Source: Chryseobacterium lathyri | Lineage (GTDB): Bacteria > Bacteroidota > Bacteroidia > Flavobacteriales > Weeksellaceae | DNA length: 64,000 nucleotides | Direction of reading: 5' to 3' | Assembly: GCF_030812195.1 (NCBI RefSeq) | Contig: NZ_JAUSSF010000002.1 | Location: forward strand, 992,001 to 1,056,000 | In this document: piece after piece, positions 9,249 through 18,298 of the stretch | How positions within the stretch are numbered: the stretch's first letter is position 1 | Layout: each line of letters starts with the position of its first letter | Program-made: the position numbers and the translations under genes | The notes under the pieces: generated by a model | The model's input: the letters and a program-made list of their open reading frames with translations, nothing else | The model's database searches: none | Told to the model about the DNA's origin: nothing

Positions 9249-9378
9249 ATCTCCAAAACGTTTTAGATTATCAAACATTTAAAAAGTGCTCCCAAATTTA
9301 CGATTTTTTAGTATTTTATCAGATGAAATTATTTAGATTCTTTATAAATATGAATTTGATAGTTTCTATTTTTGGCCG

Positions 9379-9386
9379 TAATTTTG
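9379..9386 (+). promoter_or_regulatory. -7 element (TAATTTTG) of the WG-repeat gene
   Basis: TAATTTTG lies eight bases before ATG 9394, so the transcript would have almost no untranslated leader. Matches the Bacteroidota TAnnTTTG consensus. Confidence 0.5.
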
Positions 9387-9393
9387 CAGGCAA

Positions 9394-10173
9394 ATGATGA
9401 ATATGAGAAACATCCTGAATTTTTGGTGTGTATTTATTTCGATTTTCGTTTTTTCACAGACGAAATCGGTGAAAAAACTACCAGTCAAAAATGTAGCAAA
9501 AACTGCAGTAAAGAAGGGGCCTGCAGTGGCTAAGCCAAACCCGGATCTTGTGATTATTAACCCGGATCTTCCTGTTCTGATTCCTAAAAAGGAAGATGGG
9601 AAATTTGGTTATGTTAATCAGAACGGGAAATTTATTATCAAACCTGAATATCATATTGCCGTCTTTTTTTATGAAGATTGTAATCTTTTGAATTCTCCTA
9701 ACCAAAAAATACGAAAATTTGGAACCAATGAGTATGCCACTGTAGAAAAGGACATGATTTCTTATCGTGTGAATAAAGCAGGAAAAAGAGTCTATCAGTT
9801 CAAGGACTCAGATCTGGGAAAATGTAAGCTTGAGGATTATAAGCAACAGCTTTACCAGGCTTATGTTTTAAACGGATTTTATGGCATCATTGAAAAGGCT
9901 AGATTCGTGAATGCAGCAGATTACAGAGATTACCAGATCTATCCCCAGTATCAGTATTTATATATTCTGGAAGGTGATGATATTGCAGACCCAATGATCG
10001 TGGCTTCGCATAATGACAGATTTGGAGTGATAGATGTTAATAATAAAGTGATTGTTCCTTTCGAATATTCCAATATAAAGAGGAATTTCAGCTGGAAACT
10101 GGGGAAAATGTTTGAAGTAACAAAAGACGGCAAGAACTATTATTATGTTGATGCCAGAAATAAGACTTACTAA
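9394..10173 (+). CDS. WG repeat-containing secreted protein
   Basis: Protein of 259 residues with an N-terminal signal peptide ending near VFVFSQ (about residue 22). It then has a Lys/Pro-rich linker and at least two WG-type repeats: KFGYVNQNGKFIIKPEY near residues 69-85 and RFGVIDVNNKVIVPFEY near 209-225. WG repeats form a beta-rich fold of mostly unknown function in Bacteroidota secreted proteins. ATG codons also occur at 9397 and 9403 and any of the three could be used. It stands alone, between the acnB promoter region and the TPP riboswitch. Substrate or partner unknown. Confidence 0.75.
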   Translation: MMNMRNILNFWCVFISIFVFSQTKSVKKLPVKNVAKTAVKKGPAVAKPNPDLVIINPDLPVLIPKKEDGKFGYVNQNGKFIIKPEYHIAVFFYEDCNLLNSPNQKIRKFGTNEYATVEKDMISYRVNKAGKRVYQFKDSDLGKCKLEDYKQQLYQAYVLNGFYGIIEKARFVNAADYRDYQIYPQYQYLYILEGDDIADPMIVASHNDRFGVIDVNNKVIVPFEYSNIKRNFSWKLGKMFEVTKDGKNYYYVDARNKTY

Positions 10174-10251
10174 TTAGCCTGTTATTCTATCACAGCAAAA
10201 TCCTACATCTCTATCCAACAGAACCCAAAATCCCATATCACATTTTTTTTG
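10174..10251 (+). other. Spacer before the TPP leader
   Basis: About 80 bases after the WG-repeat gene with no recognisable gene; the whole gap to 10476 is otherwise filled by a -7 box, the TPP riboswitch and a branched palindrome. No clear terminator for the WG-repeat gene was found. Confidence 0.4.
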
Positions 10252-10259
10252 TAATTTTG
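10252..10259 (+). promoter_or_regulatory. -7 element (TAATTTTG) of the TPP-controlled receptor
   Basis: TAATTTTG ends about ten bases before the riboswitch begins, the expected distance for transcription starting just before the aptamer. Confidence 0.55.
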
Positions 10260-10267
10260 CGGCTGAA

Positions 10268-10338
10268 ATAAAGGGGTGCTTTAACAAGCTGAGATTATAC
10301 CCAATGAACCTGGAACAGATAATGCTGTTTAGGGAAAC
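10268..10338 (+). ncRNA. TPP riboswitch (THI box)
   Basis: Shows the conserved TPP aptamer blocks in order: AGGGGTGCT near 10272-10280, GCTGAGAT at 10288-10295, ACCC then TGAACCTG near 10299-10312, and GGAACAGATAATGCTG at 10312-10327, closed by AGGGAAA. The aptamer binds thiamine pyrophosphate and normally switches off thiamine synthesis or uptake genes. Here it precedes a TonB receptor gene by about 140 bases. Confidence 0.95.
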
Positions 10339-10344
10339 ATTTAT

Positions 10345-10431
10345 ATAATTGATAGAATGATAATTGATAAAATAATTTTATCAATTTTATGAAAAGCAAG
10401 AATCAATCATTTTTTATCGCCTATCAATTAT
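10345..10431 (+). repeat. Branched palindrome after the TPP aptamer (possible expression platform)
   Basis: Outer arms ATAATTGATAG (10345-10355) and CTATCAATTAT (10421-10431) are perfect complements. Inside lies a second palindrome AATTGATAAAAT / ATTTTATCAATT (10362-10386). The two share the core AATTGAT, so alternative pairings are possible. It fills the stretch between aptamer and receptor start and is a candidate switching structure; a mobile-type palindrome is the other possibility. Confidence 0.5.
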
Positions 10432-10476
10432 AGATAATCCGCCCCTTTTATTCATTAAATTTTAAAAATTTATAGA

Positions 10477-12615
10477 ATGAAAGGATTGTTTTTTTTAGGG
10501 CTTACTGTAAGCTCTGCAGCCTTTGTCCAGGCGCAAAATAAGGATTCCCTGAAGGTCAGGGAAATTGAAGCTGTCAACTTTACCAAAAGGCTTCCCGTTG
10601 CTAAAGAAATTATCAACGTACAGAAAGATGTAGATAGCAGAAATCTAGGGCAGGATCTTCCGATACTTTTAAAAAATCAAACTTCCATTATCTCTACTTC
10701 TGATGCCGGAAACGGGGTTGGATATACAGGATTCAGAATTCGTGGAGTAGAAGGAAGAGGGATAAATGTGATGATGAACGGTGTTCCGTATAACGATTCT
10801 GAAAGCCAGGGAACATTCTTTGTCAATGTTCCGGATCTTACCAGTTCTGCCTCACAGATTGTGATCCAGAGAGGTGTGGGAACTTCGAATAATGGCGTTT
10901 CAGCGTTTGGTGCAAGTATTAATGTGATTTCCAAAGAGCCGGATGAAAAAATGTATTTTAAGACCGATGATAGCTACGGTTCATTTAATACTTATAAATA
11001 TTCAGCGGAAGCGGGTTCGGGAAAATTCTGGAAAAACAGATTTTCAGTGATGGGAAGATATACGCGTATCCATTCTGACGGATATATTGACAGAGCTTCT
11101 TCCAAACTGGATTCTTACAATTTTACCGCATTATTTGAAGAAGGGAAAACAAGGCTTCGGCTGATGGCTTTCGGAGGAAAAGAAAAGACCTATCAGGCTT
11201 GGAACGGAATCGATCGGCCAACCTGGGAAGCGAATCCCAAGTTCAATTATTCAGGACAGTACACAGATCTGTTTACCGGAGAAGAGAAATTCTATGATAA
11301 CGAGACCGATAATTACAGACAGAACCATTATCAGCTTTTGTGGGAACAGAAATTCAGTGATCACTGGAATTTGGAAACAACGCTTCATTACACCAAAGGA
11401 AGGGGATATTACGAAAATTATAAAAGAGTTGATGAAACAGATGCAGAGGCAACACATTACTCTAATTATAATCTATCCGTACCGATTGTAAATGGATCTC
11501 CGGTGGAAATAACAGATTTCATCAGGAAAAAATGGCTGGACAATGATTTTTATGGGGCTGTTTCTACGCTTTACGGAAAGTTGGATCATGTGGACCTGAA
11601 TTTTGGGGTGGTTGCAAACCAATACTATGGAAGGCATTTTGGGAATGTTACCGGGGTTTATTTTCCACAGATCAATGAGTATGAATATTACAGAAACCGT
11701 TCTGTAAAAACTGAGCTGGCAGGTTTTGCAAAAGCTTTATGGAGAACCGGGGATCATTTTGAATTCTTTGGAGATCTTCAGATCAGAAATATTGATTACG
11801 ATACCAAGATCCTGGCTGCCGGAGACGGAGAGGGTGGAAATCTTGATAAAAACTGGCTGTTTTTCAATCCAAAGGCGGGGGTGAATTATAAAATCGGGAA
11901 TGGAAAAGTTTTCCTTTCCTATGCACATGCCCACCGCGAACCAAACAGGGATGACCTGATGAGTGATAATGAAGTAAAAGCCGAAAAACTTCACGATTTT
12001 GAAGCTGGTATTGAAAAGCAGTTTGGAATTTTATCGGTAACGGCTAATTTATATTATATGTACTATGTTAATCAGTTAGTGTTGAACGGACAATTGAATA
12101 ATGTAGGAGCATTTATCAGAACCAATTCAGGGAAGAGTTACAGAAGAGGTATTGAGATCGGAGCACTGGCTAAACTTTCAAAGCAATGGGAAGTTACCGG
12201 AAATGTCAGTCTCAGCCAGAACAGAAATCTTGATTTTAAGATTAAAAATAATGAAGCCCTTCAAAATCTGGGTGATACCGATATTTCATTCTCTCCGAAC
12301 ATTATTGCCAATCTGGGACTGAAATTCAATCCCTCCAAAAGTTTCCTGTTTGCTTTAACGAATCAATATGTAGGAAAACAGTATCTCGACAATACAGCAA
12401 ATAAGAACCTGCAGCTGAAAGATTATTTCCTGACGGATTTCAATGCACAATACCAGTTTACTATTGCTCATAATGATATTGCTTTAAAATTACTCGTCAA
12501 TAATCTGTTCAATAGAAAGTATGTAAACAATGGAGCTGTTTACGGTGGTGATCCATACTATTTTTCACAGGCCGGAACTAATTTTATGTTCGGGATCAGC
12601 TGGAAAATTCAATAA
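10477..12615 (+). CDS. TonB-dependent receptor, probable thiamine-compound uptake
   Basis: Outer-membrane receptor of 712 residues. Signal peptide MKGLFFLGLTVSSAAFVQAQ; plug about residues 45-155 with LPILLKNQTSII, FRIRGVEGRGINVMMNGVPYND and the plug end GVSAFGASINVISKEP; then a beta-barrel ending in MFGISWKIQ. The family imports scarce nutrients using TonB-ExbBD energy. Its position behind a TPP riboswitch indicates that the ligand is thiamine, its phosphate or a precursor; TPP-regulated TonB receptors are known in Bacteroidota. A terminator at 12673 ends the unit, so it is transcribed alone. Confidence 0.9.
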   Translation: MKGLFFLGLTVSSAAFVQAQNKDSLKVREIEAVNFTKRLPVAKEIINVQKDVDSRNLGQDLPILLKNQTSIISTSDAGNGVGYTGFRIRGVEGRGINVMMNGVPYNDSESQGTFFVNVPDLTSSASQIVIQRGVGTSNNGVSAFGASINVISKEPDEKMYFKTDDSYGSFNTYKYSAEAGSGKFWKNRFSVMGRYTRIHSDGYIDRASSKLDSYNFTALFEEGKTRLRLMAFGGKEKTYQAWNGIDRPTWEANPKFNYSGQYTDLFTGEEKFYDNETDNYRQNHYQLLWEQKFSDHWNLETTLHYTKGRGYYENYKRVDETDAEATHYSNYNLSVPIVNGSPVEITDFIRKKWLDNDFYGAVSTLYGKLDHVDLNFGVVANQYYGRHFGNVTGVYFPQINEYEYYRNRSVKTELAGFAKALWRTGDHFEFFGDLQIRNIDYDTKILAAGDGEGGNLDKNWLFFNPKAGVNYKIGNGKVFLSYAHAHREPNRDDLMSDNEVKAEKLHDFEAGIEKQFGILSVTANLYYMYYVNQLVLNGQLNNVGAFIRTNSGKSYRRGIEIGALAKLSKQWEVTGNVSLSQNRNLDFKIKNNEALQNLGDTDISFSPNIIANLGLKFNPSKSFLFALTNQYVGKQYLDNTANKNLQLKDYFLTDFNAQYQFTIAHNDIALKLLVNNLFNRKYVNNGAVYGGDPYYFSQAGTNFMFGISWKIQ

Positions 12616-12672
12616 TACGGATGATAATTTACCGAAAGGCGTTTAATCCATTCAATTTTATACCTATTTATC

Positions 12673-12699
12673 AAAAGACTGTTTCGGCAGTCTTTTTTT
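12673..12699 (+). terminator. Intrinsic terminator of the TPP-controlled receptor gene
   Basis: AAAAGACTG (12673-12681) pairs with CAGTCTTTT (12688-12696) around a six-base loop, followed by more T residues. It lies 58 bases after the receptor stop. Confidence 0.9.
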
Positions 12700-12738
12700 A
12701 TATCCTATAAATCTCTTCAGAAAGTCACGAAAAAATTA

Positions 12739-12746
12739 TAAATTTG
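12739..12746 (+). promoter_or_regulatory. -7 element (TAAATTTG) of the HU-domain gene
   Basis: TAAATTTG lies eight bases before ATG 12754, predicting a very short or absent leader. Confidence 0.5.
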
Positions 12747-12753
12747 CTGCCAA

Positions 12754-13494
12754 ATGAATATTTCAGCTTACATTTTAGAATATCTGAAACAATTTGGAAC
12801 TGTGACGGTTCCGGGATTCGGTGCGTTTTCGCTTAAAAACTCCAAAGCAATTATTAATTCTGAGAACGGAAGCATCCTTCCGCCTGCAAGCGAGATCGTT
12901 TTTACGGTGGATTATGAAATACAGTCTGATGAGCTGGCTGCCTTTATAGCCGGAGAAAAACACATGTCTTTAGAAGCTTCCAGAAGTGATCTGAAAATCC
13001 AGACCGATTTTTGGAAGAAAAAGCTTCAGGCAGATCAGTTTCTGGAAATTCAGAACCTCGGGGTTATCCATATTGAAGATGATAAGACCCATTTCAAAGG
13101 GAAAAGAATAGAATCGGGGCATCCGGATTTCTACGGGCTTGAAGAGATCAGGCTCTCGGATATCAATAACGGTGAAAAGATCAGTACTAAAGAAAGCAAG
13201 GAGAAAGATTATACATTCAAAAAATCTATTCTTTGGATTTTCCTGCTTGTAATTCCTGTTTTAGGAATCCTGTATCTGGCGTTTACCCAAAGAGAACTTC
13301 TTTTCGGAAAAGAATCTTTTGATAAAGCTTCTACACACAAAATTGTAAAAGACACAGTAAAAGTTATGGTGCACGGTCCGAAAGCGGCTGTTTCAGATTC
13401 CCTGAAAAAAGATTCATTAGCAAAACCGGTTGGAAAAGGCATAAAACCAGCTCCGGCAGCTCAAAACAACACTAAGACTCAATGGCAAAAATAA
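12754..13494 (+). CDS. HU-domain (CCDC81-type) membrane protein
   Basis: Protein of 246 residues. Residues 1-60 (NISAYILEYLKQFGTVTVPGFGAF) and the following segment resemble the paired prokaryotic HU-like domains of the CCDC81 type. A single membrane segment lies about 154-175 (ILWIFLLVIPVLGILYLAF), followed by a Lys/Ala/Pro-rich tail. In related flavobacterial proteins such HU domains are often joined to a C-terminal SPOR domain that binds peptidoglycan; none is present here, so this looks like a short version. The gene overlaps the thioesterase start by 13 bases, so the two are co-transcribed. DNA binding is possible but not shown. Confidence 0.7.
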   Translation: MNISAYILEYLKQFGTVTVPGFGAFSLKNSKAIINSENGSILPPASEIVFTVDYEIQSDELAAFIAGEKHMSLEASRSDLKIQTDFWKKKLQADQFLEIQNLGVIHIEDDKTHFKGKRIESGHPDFYGLEEIRLSDINNGEKISTKESKEKDYTFKKSILWIFLLVIPVLGILYLAFTQRELLFGKESFDKASTHKIVKDTVKVMVHGPKAAVSDSLKKDSLAKPVGKGIKPAPAAQNNTKTQWQK

Positions 13495-14033
13495 AAAAAG
13501 CGTCAGAATCTCTGACTATCATGACCAATATTGTTCTTCCGAACGAAACCAACTCTTTAAGAAACCTTTTCGGAGGTGAGCTTCTTGCAAAAATGGACCG
13601 TTGTGCTTCCATTTCTGCAGCCAGACACTGTGAAAGAAGAGTGGTAACAGCCTCTGTAAATCATGTTTCTTTCAATCATCCTATCCCTGAAGGTGGAGTG
13701 GTTGTCCTGGAATCTAAAGTTTCAAGAGCGTTCTCTACTTCAATGGAGGTGTATGTGGATGTTTGGCTGGACGATCCGATCAATCAGAAGAAAATTCATA
13801 CCAATGAGGGAATTTATACTTTCGTTGCAGTAGATGAATTCAACCGTCCTATTCCTATCCCGGATATGGTCCCTGAAACAGAAGAAGAAAAGCTGAGACA
13901 CGCTGCTGCTTTCAGAAGAAAAGAGCTGTCACTAATCCTTTCCGGAAGAATGAAGCCTCTTGAATCTGTAGAGCTTAAGAAATTGTTCCAGGAACCAGAA
14001 GAAACAAAAGAATCCAAAAAAGATAAAAAATAA
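13482..14033 (+). CDS. Acyl-CoA thioesterase (hotdog fold)
   Basis: Protein of 183 residues of the cytosolic acyl-CoA hydrolase type. The hotdog domain (about residues 10-130) has the family pattern NSLRNLFGGELLAKMDRCA, the substrate helix, then TASVNHVSFNHPIPEGGVV. The C-terminal 50 residues are Glu/Lys-rich. It would hydrolyse fatty acyl-CoA to free acid and CoA in the cytoplasm; chain preference cannot be told. Translationally coupled to the HU-domain gene by overlap. Confidence 0.9.
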   Translation: MAKIKKASESLTIMTNIVLPNETNSLRNLFGGELLAKMDRCASISAARHCERRVVTASVNHVSFNHPIPEGGVVVLESKVSRAFSTSMEVYVDVWLDDPINQKKIHTNEGIYTFVAVDEFNRPIPIPDMVPETEEEKLRHAAAFRRKELSLILSGRMKPLESVELKKLFQEPEETKESKKDKK

Positions 14034-14171
14034 ATTAACTTCTTTTAGATTCAACCCTTGCTAAGTATTAGCGCCTTCGTGATCTTAAAAACAGAAGTTA
14101 TTTTAAATAAATCTTTGCACTCTTTGCGTTAAAATAAAATCACGTTTAATTATAATATTCGTGTTAAAAAA

Positions 14172-15101
14172 ATGAAAATTCTTCTTTTAGATAAAAACCA
14201 TCCTCTCATCACAGAACAGCTTTTGGCTAAGAATTTTGTACTGGAAGAAGACTTTACTTCCTCTTACGATGAGGTTTGTCATAAAATTGAAAACTATGAC
14301 GGGGTCATCATCAGAAGTAGGATTCCTCTGGATAAAAACTTTCTGGAAAAGGGAAAAAGCCTGAAATTCATTGCCAGGGTTGGAGCCGGAATGGAAAATA
14401 TTGATATTCCTGTTGCAGAGAAACTGGGTATTCAGTTGATCAATTCTCCGGAAGGAAACAGGGATTCAGTAGCAGAGCATGTTGTAGGAATGCTGTTGAT
14501 TCTAATGAACCGTCTTTTTATCGCTTCCCAGGAGGTTAAAAACGGAATCTGGCTTCGTGAAGAAAACAGAGGCGATGAGCTTCTCGGTAAGACGGTAGGG
14601 CTTATAGGATATGGAAATATGGGAAAAGCTACAGCTAAGAGATTTTCGGGATTTGGCTGTAAAGTTATTTTTCATGATATCCTTCCCGGACTTTCTGATG
14701 ACTACGCTTCACAGGTTAGTTTAGACGAATTAAAAAAGTCTGCAGATATCCTGAGCCTGCACATTCCACTAACTTCTGAAACCAATTACCTCGTCAATGA
14801 AAAGTTTATTTCTGAAATGAAAAAAGATTTCTATTTCGTCAATACAGCAAGAGGGAAAAATGTAGAAACTAAATATTTAGTTGAGGCTTTGAAGTCAGGG
14901 AAAATAAAAGGAGCCTGCCTTGATGTTCTCGAATATGAAAAAGCATCCTTTGAAAATCTGGAAACAGAGAATGAAGACCTGAAATACCTCCTGGAATCTG
15001 AAAAAACAATTGTAACACCTCACATCGCCGGATGGACTCACCAAAGTAAAGAAAAGCTGGCACAGGTGATTGTAGATAAAATAATTGCTTCCTATTGTTA
15101 G
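14172..15101 (+). CDS. D-2-hydroxyacid dehydrogenase (phosphoglycerate dehydrogenase-like)
   Basis: NAD-dependent 2-hydroxyacid dehydrogenase of 309 residues. Nucleotide-binding motif GLIGYGNMGKA (about 139-149); catalytic Arg in VNTARGKNVE, Glu in CLDVLEYE and His in TPHIAGWTHQS are all present. The length fits the short D-3-phosphoglycerate dehydrogenases without an ACT domain, but serA needs other evidence: no serC lies next to it here, and other hydroxyacid substrates are possible. Free-standing gene; the preceding spacer has repeated CTTTGC motifs. Confidence 0.85.
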   Translation: MKILLLDKNHPLITEQLLAKNFVLEEDFTSSYDEVCHKIENYDGVIIRSRIPLDKNFLEKGKSLKFIARVGAGMENIDIPVAEKLGIQLINSPEGNRDSVAEHVVGMLLILMNRLFIASQEVKNGIWLREENRGDELLGKTVGLIGYGNMGKATAKRFSGFGCKVIFHDILPGLSDDYASQVSLDELKKSADILSLHIPLTSETNYLVNEKFISEMKKDFYFVNTARGKNVETKYLVEALKSGKIKGACLDVLEYEKASFENLETENEDLKYLLESEKTIVTPHIAGWTHQSKEKLAQVIVDKIIASYC

Positions 15102-15253
15102 GAAAATATGCTGCAAAAGAAAAAATCACTCATTGCTATAGCCTTTATCCCTTTCGCGAGTTTCACCTTTTATGTTAAATAATTCATAATATAGGCTCCG
15201 AACTGAGAATTTATTTTGAGTTTTATTAAATTGCTGCTCATTTTTTGATACTC

Positions 15254-16516
15254 ATGACGAAGCGTAATTTTTTACTTATTGTAGCTGTTTTTTTATCCTT
15301 TATTTCCTGTAAAAAAAATTCTGAATCCAAGCAGACTTCAGCTGAAAGTACGACCAATCTTCCAAACTACGGAAATGTAGATCTGGGGAATGTTTTTACC
15401 AAAGAAGACAGCCAGCTTGGAGATAAAGAAATACTCACAGGATATATCGACCAATATTATAAAAAGATCTGGGAAGGGGGAGACCTGAGCGGGGGAATAC
15501 TTGTAGCAAAAGGAGATGAAATTCTATATGAAAGCTACAGGGGTTTTGGGAGAGAAGGAAATCAGATGCCGATTGGTAAGAATACACCGCTACATGTAGC
15601 TTCCGTTTCAAAAACGTTGACGGCTATGGCCATGCTGAAATTGGTAGAAGCAGGAAAAATTAAACTTACCGACCATCTTACCCAATATTTTCCAGGGTTT
15701 CCTTATCCGGATGTTACTGTACAGACTTTGTTGGATCAGAGAAGCGGTCTTCCAAAATACGAATATTTTATAGCCAAAATACAGCCTGCTCCGGCTGAGC
15801 TTTCAAAGTCTTTCATTACCAATCAGGATGTTCTGAATATGATCATCAAATATAAACCTGATCTGGCAAGAGATACGGATACGGGTTTTATGTATTGCAA
15901 CACTAACTTTGCCATGCTGGCTTTACTGATAGAGAAGGTCACGAAAACTCCGTTTCCGCAGGCGATGAAAGAAATGGTATTCCAGCCTTTGAAAATGGAA
16001 CATACCTATATTTTCCAGGAGAAGGATATTCCTACAGCTGCACAGTCCTTTTATTACGGTGGAAACAGACTGTATCCGTTAGACAGGCTTGATCTTATTT
16101 ATGGTGATAAAAATGTATATACGACACCAAGAGATCTTTATAACTTCTCTAAAGCTATGTTTTCAAAAGACTTCTTAAAGCCTGAACTGATGCAGATGGT
16201 TTTCACACCTTACAGCAACGAGAAAGCAGGAATGAATAATTATGGCCTCGGGTTCAGGATGAAGATTTTCGATAACGGCGAGAAACTCACCTATCATAAC
16301 GGATGGTGGCACGGAACTAATTCTGTATTTGCCCATTTGTTGAAGTCAAAAGTGACCATTGTAGCTATTGGAAACAAATATTCCGGTAAAGTATATACAG
16401 CACTGGCTTTATCAGGATTATTCGAGGATTTCCCGGCTCAGAAAGATAAGCTGCACAGTGTAATGAATGACAATAAAGATACTTTGAATGCCGGACATGA
16501 AGTTTTTGGAGAATAA
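15254..16516 (+). CDS. Serine hydrolase, beta-lactamase (class C-like) family lipoprotein
   Basis: About 420 residues. I start at ATG 15254; a TTG three codons upstream is in frame. The N terminus is a lipoprotein signal with LSFISC, lipid Cys at residue 19. Catalytic motifs of the penicillin-binding/class C family are visible: SVSK (Ser117, Lys120), Tyr-X-Asn as YCN (214-216) and HNG in TYHNGWWHG near 345 in place of the KTG box. Likely anchored in the outer membrane or periplasm, acting on peptides or esters. Beta-lactam resistance should not be assumed, since most members are esterases or D-aminopeptidases. Confidence 0.85.
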   Translation: MTKRNFLLIVAVFLSFISCKKNSESKQTSAESTTNLPNYGNVDLGNVFTKEDSQLGDKEILTGYIDQYYKKIWEGGDLSGGILVAKGDEILYESYRGFGREGNQMPIGKNTPLHVASVSKTLTAMAMLKLVEAGKIKLTDHLTQYFPGFPYPDVTVQTLLDQRSGLPKYEYFIAKIQPAPAELSKSFITNQDVLNMIIKYKPDLARDTDTGFMYCNTNFAMLALLIEKVTKTPFPQAMKEMVFQPLKMEHTYIFQEKDIPTAAQSFYYGGNRLYPLDRLDLIYGDKNVYTTPRDLYNFSKAMFSKDFLKPELMQMVFTPYSNEKAGMNNYGLGFRMKIFDNGEKLTYHNGWWHGTNSVFAHLLKSKVTIVAIGNKYSGKVYTALALSGLFEDFPAQKDKLHSVMNDNKDTLNAGHEVFGE

Positions 16517-16520
16517 TGTT

Positions 16521-16528
16521 TAATTTTG
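16521..16528 (+). promoter_or_regulatory. -7 element (TAATTTTG) of the Ig-like lipoprotein gene
   Basis: TAATTTTG lies twelve bases before ATG 16540, just after the serine hydrolase stop. Confidence 0.45.
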
Positions 16529-16539
16529 CTTAAACATAT

Positions 16540-18294
16540 ATGAAAAGACTTCTTCTATTATTCGTTATCTGTTTTCTTGTACACTCATGTGCAAGAGTAG
16601 GATCTCCTGTTGGTGGTCCTAAAGATACCCTGGCTCCAAAGTTTTTAAGCTCTAATATTGACACTACAAGAGTTAATGTAAAAAGAGACATCCACGAGCT
16701 CAGGCTGGATTTCGACGAATATATTACCTTAAAGGATATTAATAAAAACCTGATCATTTCTCCACCTATTAAAAATATAAAGCGGATTCTTCCTTCCAAT
16801 ATTGCCAACAAGTTTGTAATGATCCAGTGGGAAGATACTCTTCAGGCCAATACGACTTATAACTTCAATTTTGGAAACTCGATTGCTGATAATAATGAGT
16901 CTAATATTCTTAGGTATTTCAATTTTGCTTTTTCTACGGGAGATAAGCTGGATGATCTTTATATCAGCGGTGAAATTTCGGATGCGGTAGCTATTAAAAA
17001 GAAAGAAGGCGAAAATAAGCTTGTGGTAGGACTTTACCAGGTAAAAGATACCATGAATTACAGGCAGAAGCCCTATTACATCACAAAAGTGGATGAAGAT
17101 GGATATTATGAGCTGAACTATCTTACGCCCGGAAAATATAAGATTATAGCCTTTGAGGATGAGAATAGTAATTCTATTTATGATCCGGGAAAAGAGAAAA
17201 TAGGATTTCAAAAAGAACCTGTAGATGTTGAAAAATCTGTTTCAGGATTAAATTTAAAAGTATATCCTTCCAAAAAGCCGTTGAAGTATCTTGAAATGAA
17301 AGAAAGTCCGGGTGGGGCTATCATGACATTTGAAGGGAATCCGGAGAATGTGAAAGTAGCTTCCATAAACGAAAAACTTCAGGATATTAAAGTGACCCAT
17401 CGTCCGAAATCAGATACTGTAAAAATCTGGTTCGATGCTGTAAAGAATAATATAGGACAGACGGTGACGGAGAATCTGAAGTTCAGCTACGATATCGGCA
17501 GCAAGCAGGATACTGTTTCCGTATTCTATAAGTACAACAAAAAAAATGCGATGGATCTTGAAAACGACAGCGGAGGCCCATTATTGGCCCCGAATTCTGA
17601 CTTTAATATAAGATCCGGCTATATCATCGATAAAATCAGTCCTGAAAAATGGACTTTAAAAAGCGACAGCTTAACCACTCAGGAATTTACTGCTAAAATC
17701 TCTGAAACAGATCCTTACCAGATCCAGATTCACTCAGATTTTGTGAATGGCAAAAAATATCAGCTTACGATTCCAAAAGAAACAGTATCATCCTATTACG
17801 CTAAAAATGTACAGTCAAAACGGTTTGACTTTGAAGTAGAAAAAGTAGATCAATTTGGAAGTCTTGCATTTAATATTCAAAATGCACCGGAAGCCAGTTA
17901 TTGGATTCAGCTTCTGGATGGTTCGGATAAAGTCATTTATTCAAGGTATACCAAAGGAAACAGCGTGAAATTTGATATACTGAAACCTAATGAATATATT
18001 GTAAGGATATTGGTAGATAACAACGGAAATAAATTCTGGGACGAAGCAGATTTTGAAAAAGAAACCTTTGCCGAAGATTCCTATGTCTTCTACAAAAAAG
18101 CTATTGTACGGCCATTGTGGGAGACCAAAGAAGATTGGGATTTAAAAGATACCAGAACGCTGGATAATCCTAAAGGAAATGTTCCTAAACCTACTGATGT
18201 TCCTGCTGAAACACCAAAAGACACTGTACAGAAGGATTTGAATAAAGAAATGAAATCTGAATCTGAAAATGCAATTTTGACACCGGTAAAATAA
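16540..18294 (+). CDS. Ig-like domain lipoprotein
   Basis: Protein of 584 residues with a lipoprotein signal MKRLLLLFVICFLVHSC (lipid Cys17). The next stretch ARVGSPVGGPKDTLAPKFL and the following 90 residues match the Bacteroidota bacterial Ig-like domain usually annotated at this N terminus. A central prealbumin-like segment (YYELNYLTPGKYKIIAFEDENSN) and a second related segment (LKPNEYIVRILVDNNGNKFWDEADFE) are beta-rich and may bind calcium through their Asp/Asn turns. Presumably attached to the outer membrane. The next gene begins four bases after its stop, so they form one operon. Function unknown. Confidence 0.8.
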   Translation: MKRLLLLFVICFLVHSCARVGSPVGGPKDTLAPKFLSSNIDTTRVNVKRDIHELRLDFDEYITLKDINKNLIISPPIKNIKRILPSNIANKFVMIQWEDTLQANTTYNFNFGNSIADNNESNILRYFNFAFSTGDKLDDLYISGEISDAVAIKKKEGENKLVVGLYQVKDTMNYRQKPYYITKVDEDGYYELNYLTPGKYKIIAFEDENSNSIYDPGKEKIGFQKEPVDVEKSVSGLNLKVYPSKKPLKYLEMKESPGGAIMTFEGNPENVKVASINEKLQDIKVTHRPKSDTVKIWFDAVKNNIGQTVTENLKFSYDIGSKQDTVSVFYKYNKKNAMDLENDSGGPLLAPNSDFNIRSGYIIDKISPEKWTLKSDSLTTQEFTAKISETDPYQIQIHSDFVNGKKYQLTIPKETVSSYYAKNVQSKRFDFEVEKVDQFGSLAFNIQNAPEASYWIQLLDGSDKVIYSRYTKGNSVKFDILKPNEYIVRILVDNNGNKFWDEADFEKETFAEDSYVFYKKAIVRPLWETKEDWDLKDTRTLDNPKGNVPKPTDVPAETPKDTVQKDLNKEMKSESENAILTPVK

Positions 18295-18298
18295 AGCT

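Noticed and set aside
14041..14165. CTTTGC-rich spacer as riboswitch or promoter array
   Set aside because: No pairing or aptamer core found; looks like a degenerate intergenic repeat with CTTTGCG motifs.
15254..16516. Beta-lactamase resistance gene
   Set aside because: Has the class C-like fold motifs but HNG instead of KTG and a lipoprotein anchor; nothing shows beta-lactam activity.
16729..17211. 160-codon minus-strand frame inside the Ig-like lipoprotein gene
   Set aside because: Ile/Phe-rich antisense reading of a clear coding sequence.
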